Below, one piece after another: positions 61,067 through 64,000 of a DNA stretch of 64,000 nucleotides. Source of the DNA: Homalodisca vitripennis (lineage: Eukaryota > Arthropoda > Insecta > Hemiptera > Cicadellidae). Both the position numbers and the translations under genes were made by a program. Every line of letters begins with the position of its first letter. Position 1 is the stretch's first letter. The notes beneath the pieces were generated by a model. That model was not told the origin of the DNA and ran no database searches. It worked only from the letters and a program-made list of their open reading frames with translations. Where the stretch lies: NCBI RefSeq assembly GCF_021130785.1, contig NC_060214.1:310001-374000 (forward strand), read 5' to 3'.

Positions 61067-64000
61067 TTTCTATACTGCACAAACAAAATTGATGAATAAA
61101 TAACAGTGCACTGTTGGTAACTAACACTCACTAGACTGTGAGCTACAATACAAGTCTTAAATAATTCCCCCATCTGCCAGCTCCTATCCTTTTAGTACAG
61201 GTAAGTGATAGATGGCCTTTGGTGGTAAAGTGTATGTTGACATTATTCCTGTCCCTAACGTACATCGACATACATCACATACACACAGATGCGGCAACCC
61301 TCCTACTACCTGTGAAAGTCAAACTGTCTTGAGATAGTCTAAAAGAAAACTCATTTACGGCTCAACGTAACAACACTGGACGAGGTATGTATATTAGTTT
61401 TACATAATCTTACTGCCTCTTTTATACAAGTTTAAAAACTCTTACATAGACCCTGTAAACGCAGTATGCAGTATATCTTCGGATCTATTTTAAGTATTTA
61501 TTTCATAATTAATATCGAAATCTTGATAATAGGTCAAAATTTATATCAAAGTACGTATTAATAAACACAATATTTCCGACTGCAAAGAAAAGCAGGTGTG
61601 AAATGCTATGCTAAATATCGGGTTCCATTACTTTGCATTGCTTACACCCATTACTATTAATATTACTTGCATTTCTTCTTCTGCAAAAGTGATGTACGGA
61701 ATCACTTACTGTAGAGTAATCAAAGAAATTAGGAACATCCTTATTACATTTTTGAGGTTTTAAAATAGCGAAATAAAAAAATAATTAGTGGTAAAATAAG
61801 TTTTAAGTTTACATTGCGTTAATTGCAGATATGTCGAAGGTTCGGAACTCACAGTGACTACTTGGACGGGTATTATACTTCTGTAACACAAAACAGGAGC
61901 AAGCCGTGTATCACGTGACAGGATTTGCTGTGGTTAAGTGCAAAATTTCAAGTGTATAGCTAACTTCATTGTTGAGATGTCCTGCAGATAGATAGACAGA
62001 CATCGTACAGATTAAACTTATTTAAATCCCCCCTCCCCCGCAAAACGAGAAAATAATGTTTCCAGTCTACTGAGTAATATACTTCAACGACTAATAAAAG
62101 CCTTGGTTGGACTTGCCACAATCATAGAACTCATTATTGTCCGTGTACAAATGAAGTTTAATGCAGTTTTAATTCTACAGATTTTTTTTTTTGAGATATT
62201 TTCCCACAATATACATTCACATTTTTGTTCATAAAAATAGGTTTCATATCAGAGTTTAAATAATTAGTTCTGGTGAGGTAGGAAAAACTACAACACTACA
62301 ACGCAAAAGTGCGCTGAAATAAAATGTTCTCACAGACTTTTTTATCTTTAATTTCCAATATTTATTCTTTTTATCGCATTAATAAACTATATGTGCTAAT
62401 ATATCATATTTTTAAATCTCATAACACCCCTGTATTGAACTTGTTTACAAATTTATTTGGTCAGCTATTAATGTTACCGTAAGACCAATGTATATTCGCT
62501 AACGCTCAGCCAAATCCCATGGAGAGCCATGCACCATCATAGAACTAGTTATTGCTTATAGATACATTAACCTTCACCAAAATTTTAAAGTGTCAAGGTC
62601 AGTCAGGTTTAGAGATATCATGCGGACAGTAGGGCAGACAGAAATGACATTTTCACAGCCCCACAATAGAATTGGCAGAGGCTCAGCCAATAAAATCATT
62701 ATTTATGTATACAAATTGTTTTAATTAAACTGTGGAAACAAACGTATTCTATTTAAAAGACAATCTGTATACGACTACATGCAGCTTTGTGTAACAAGAA
62801 GCTCTGCCTCTGGTGTAAGTTTATTTTACATAGTTGATACCAATTACTGCATAAGGAAAGTTTCGAGATGTTCTTTCCTAAAAATTTTCAAGATTCAAGA
62901 AGTTTAACAATTTACTTTTGCAAAGAAATTTTTTTTATTGATTTGAATTTTTTCAAGATGAATAATGTAATTACAGCAACTGTGAGACGTTAATTGTAGC
63001 GTCTACATTTTATAAACAAGGCAGTTTACTGCATTTATCAGGTGATGGAATAAATTGTAACAAATGTGTTTTATCTTCTGTTGGAGGCAGTAAAATTAAA
63101 AACAATAAAATATAAATACAAAGCAATAGTATTTATAATACAATAAAAAAGGGTTTTTCATCTTATGGTTTTTCACATATATAAGAAATTTAAGTATTTT
63201 ATGTAAAGGTTTTTCCACTAGTTGCTTCCTTACGTTTTGAAATTTATCAGATGTAAGCACAATTGGAATTAATCAAATAATAGTGTTAAATTGAGAAGAG
63301 GATATAATATCGTCCTAAAATTACGATTTTAAAACATATTATACTTAATATATTAATTAGCAGTATTTTAGGTGATTTCAGGTACTTATAATTAATACTA
63401 ACAAAACCATTGCTTTACTTTTTTTTTGGAATACGCCAAATGGTTAAGTGTTTTATTATAATAAAACAAATTATGTTACGTAATACTGTTGATAAATATT
63501 TTCTAAACATTATCTTAAAACAAGTGTAAATAAATTATATTAAATTAAACGTACTTTTACTACAAATATACTAGTAAATTTAGATAGGAGTTTCCCAAAC
63601 CTAATAAATTAACAGGTAAAATGTTTAGTAACATTGATATACTTATTGGTGGTGGAATCAATTTAAACATCAGTAGGTCCAGATTGTATTTAATGAATTA
63701 TTTGAGCAATAGAACTCCTTTGTGTGTGTATTTCTGGTTCTGTTTTTAAGTAAATTATAAATAAGGAATAAAGAAATGTACTTAAGTCGAACTTGCAGTA
63801 CGCATTGTTTATAACGTAACAGTCTAATAAGAAATGCAATTGGGATGATTGTAGCAAGTAAAACCTGTTTTATATTACGTTGTTGTTCCAATATGTAACA
63901 GGTATTGTCCCCAAATCCAGTGTTGTCACTACAAATATACACAACAATACAATCACAATAACACACTCGTTATCTCGCCCTCACAGTAGTATGGGATGGC
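61067..64000. other. Unique AT-rich flank, no gene recognised
   Basis: Consensus-like splice donors occur at TACAG|GTAAGTGA (61200/61201) and GACGAG|GTATGT (near 61384), without a supported exon. Related degenerate blocks around 61930-62150 and 62490-62700 share CATAGAACT.(A)TTATTG text, GCTCAGCCAA (62507, 62683) and GACAGACA-like runs, suggesting old copies of a dispersed repeat. A 98-codon minus-strand frame at 63670-63966 has no recognisable domain. Confidence 0.4.

Noticed and set aside
63670..63966. 98-codon minus-strand frame near the right end
   Set aside because: No recognisable domain, and composition follows the local AT-rich background. It could be part of a gene beyond the window but nothing supports it.

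Overview
The window looks like repeat-rich, AT-rich nuclear DNA from an insect. The evidence is a CR1-group non-LTR retrotransposon with a microsatellite tail, Helitron termini of the type common in arthropods, several unrelated tandem-repeat families and no operon-like gene layout. Hemiptera is possible, but nothing here fixes the order. Apart from the retrotransposon genes I find no convincing complete protein-coding gene. Most other open frames are chance or repeat-derived, and several begin at GTG or TTG.

Layout. 1-1467 is single-copy sequence with a tentative promoter and first exons (TATA box, initiator, splice donor, acceptor followed by a Kozak ATG). 1468-2901 holds six copies of a ~240-bp repeat. 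2902-5239 is unique AT-rich DNA. 5240-24926 is a 95-bp satellite interrupted nine times by the same ~1.3-kb non-autonomous Helitron. 25041-26850 is a two-phase array (124-bp units, then 96-113-bp units). 28704-29368 is a 149-bp array. 30958-32040 is a 135-bp array carrying a long repetitive open frame. 32056-61066 is a macrosatellite: a ~924-bp spacer alternates with variable-length arrays of a 128-129-bp monomer (about 145 monomers in all). At 43367-49064 this macrosatellite is split by a near-intact CR1-like retrotransposon on the minus strand. 61067-64000 is unique AT-rich sequence with degenerate repeat traces.

How it fits together. The Helitron sits at exactly the same base of the 95-bp monomer in all eight complete copies. 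Removing it restores an uninterrupted monomer with A|T target specificity. The intervals between copies are close to whole numbers of monomers (13, 4, 13, 3, 7, 9, 8, 13), so one insertion was probably amplified with its host satellite by unequal exchange. The macrosatellite starts and ends at the same internal point of its spacer with a shared TATA, which suggests tandem amplification of a once single-copy segment. The retrotransposon encodes an ORF1 protein (FLYWCH-like finger, coiled coil, SGNH esterase) and an ORF2 protein (AP endonuclease plus reverse transcriptase). It interrupts only one macrosatellite unit, and a matching empty site survives near 53034.
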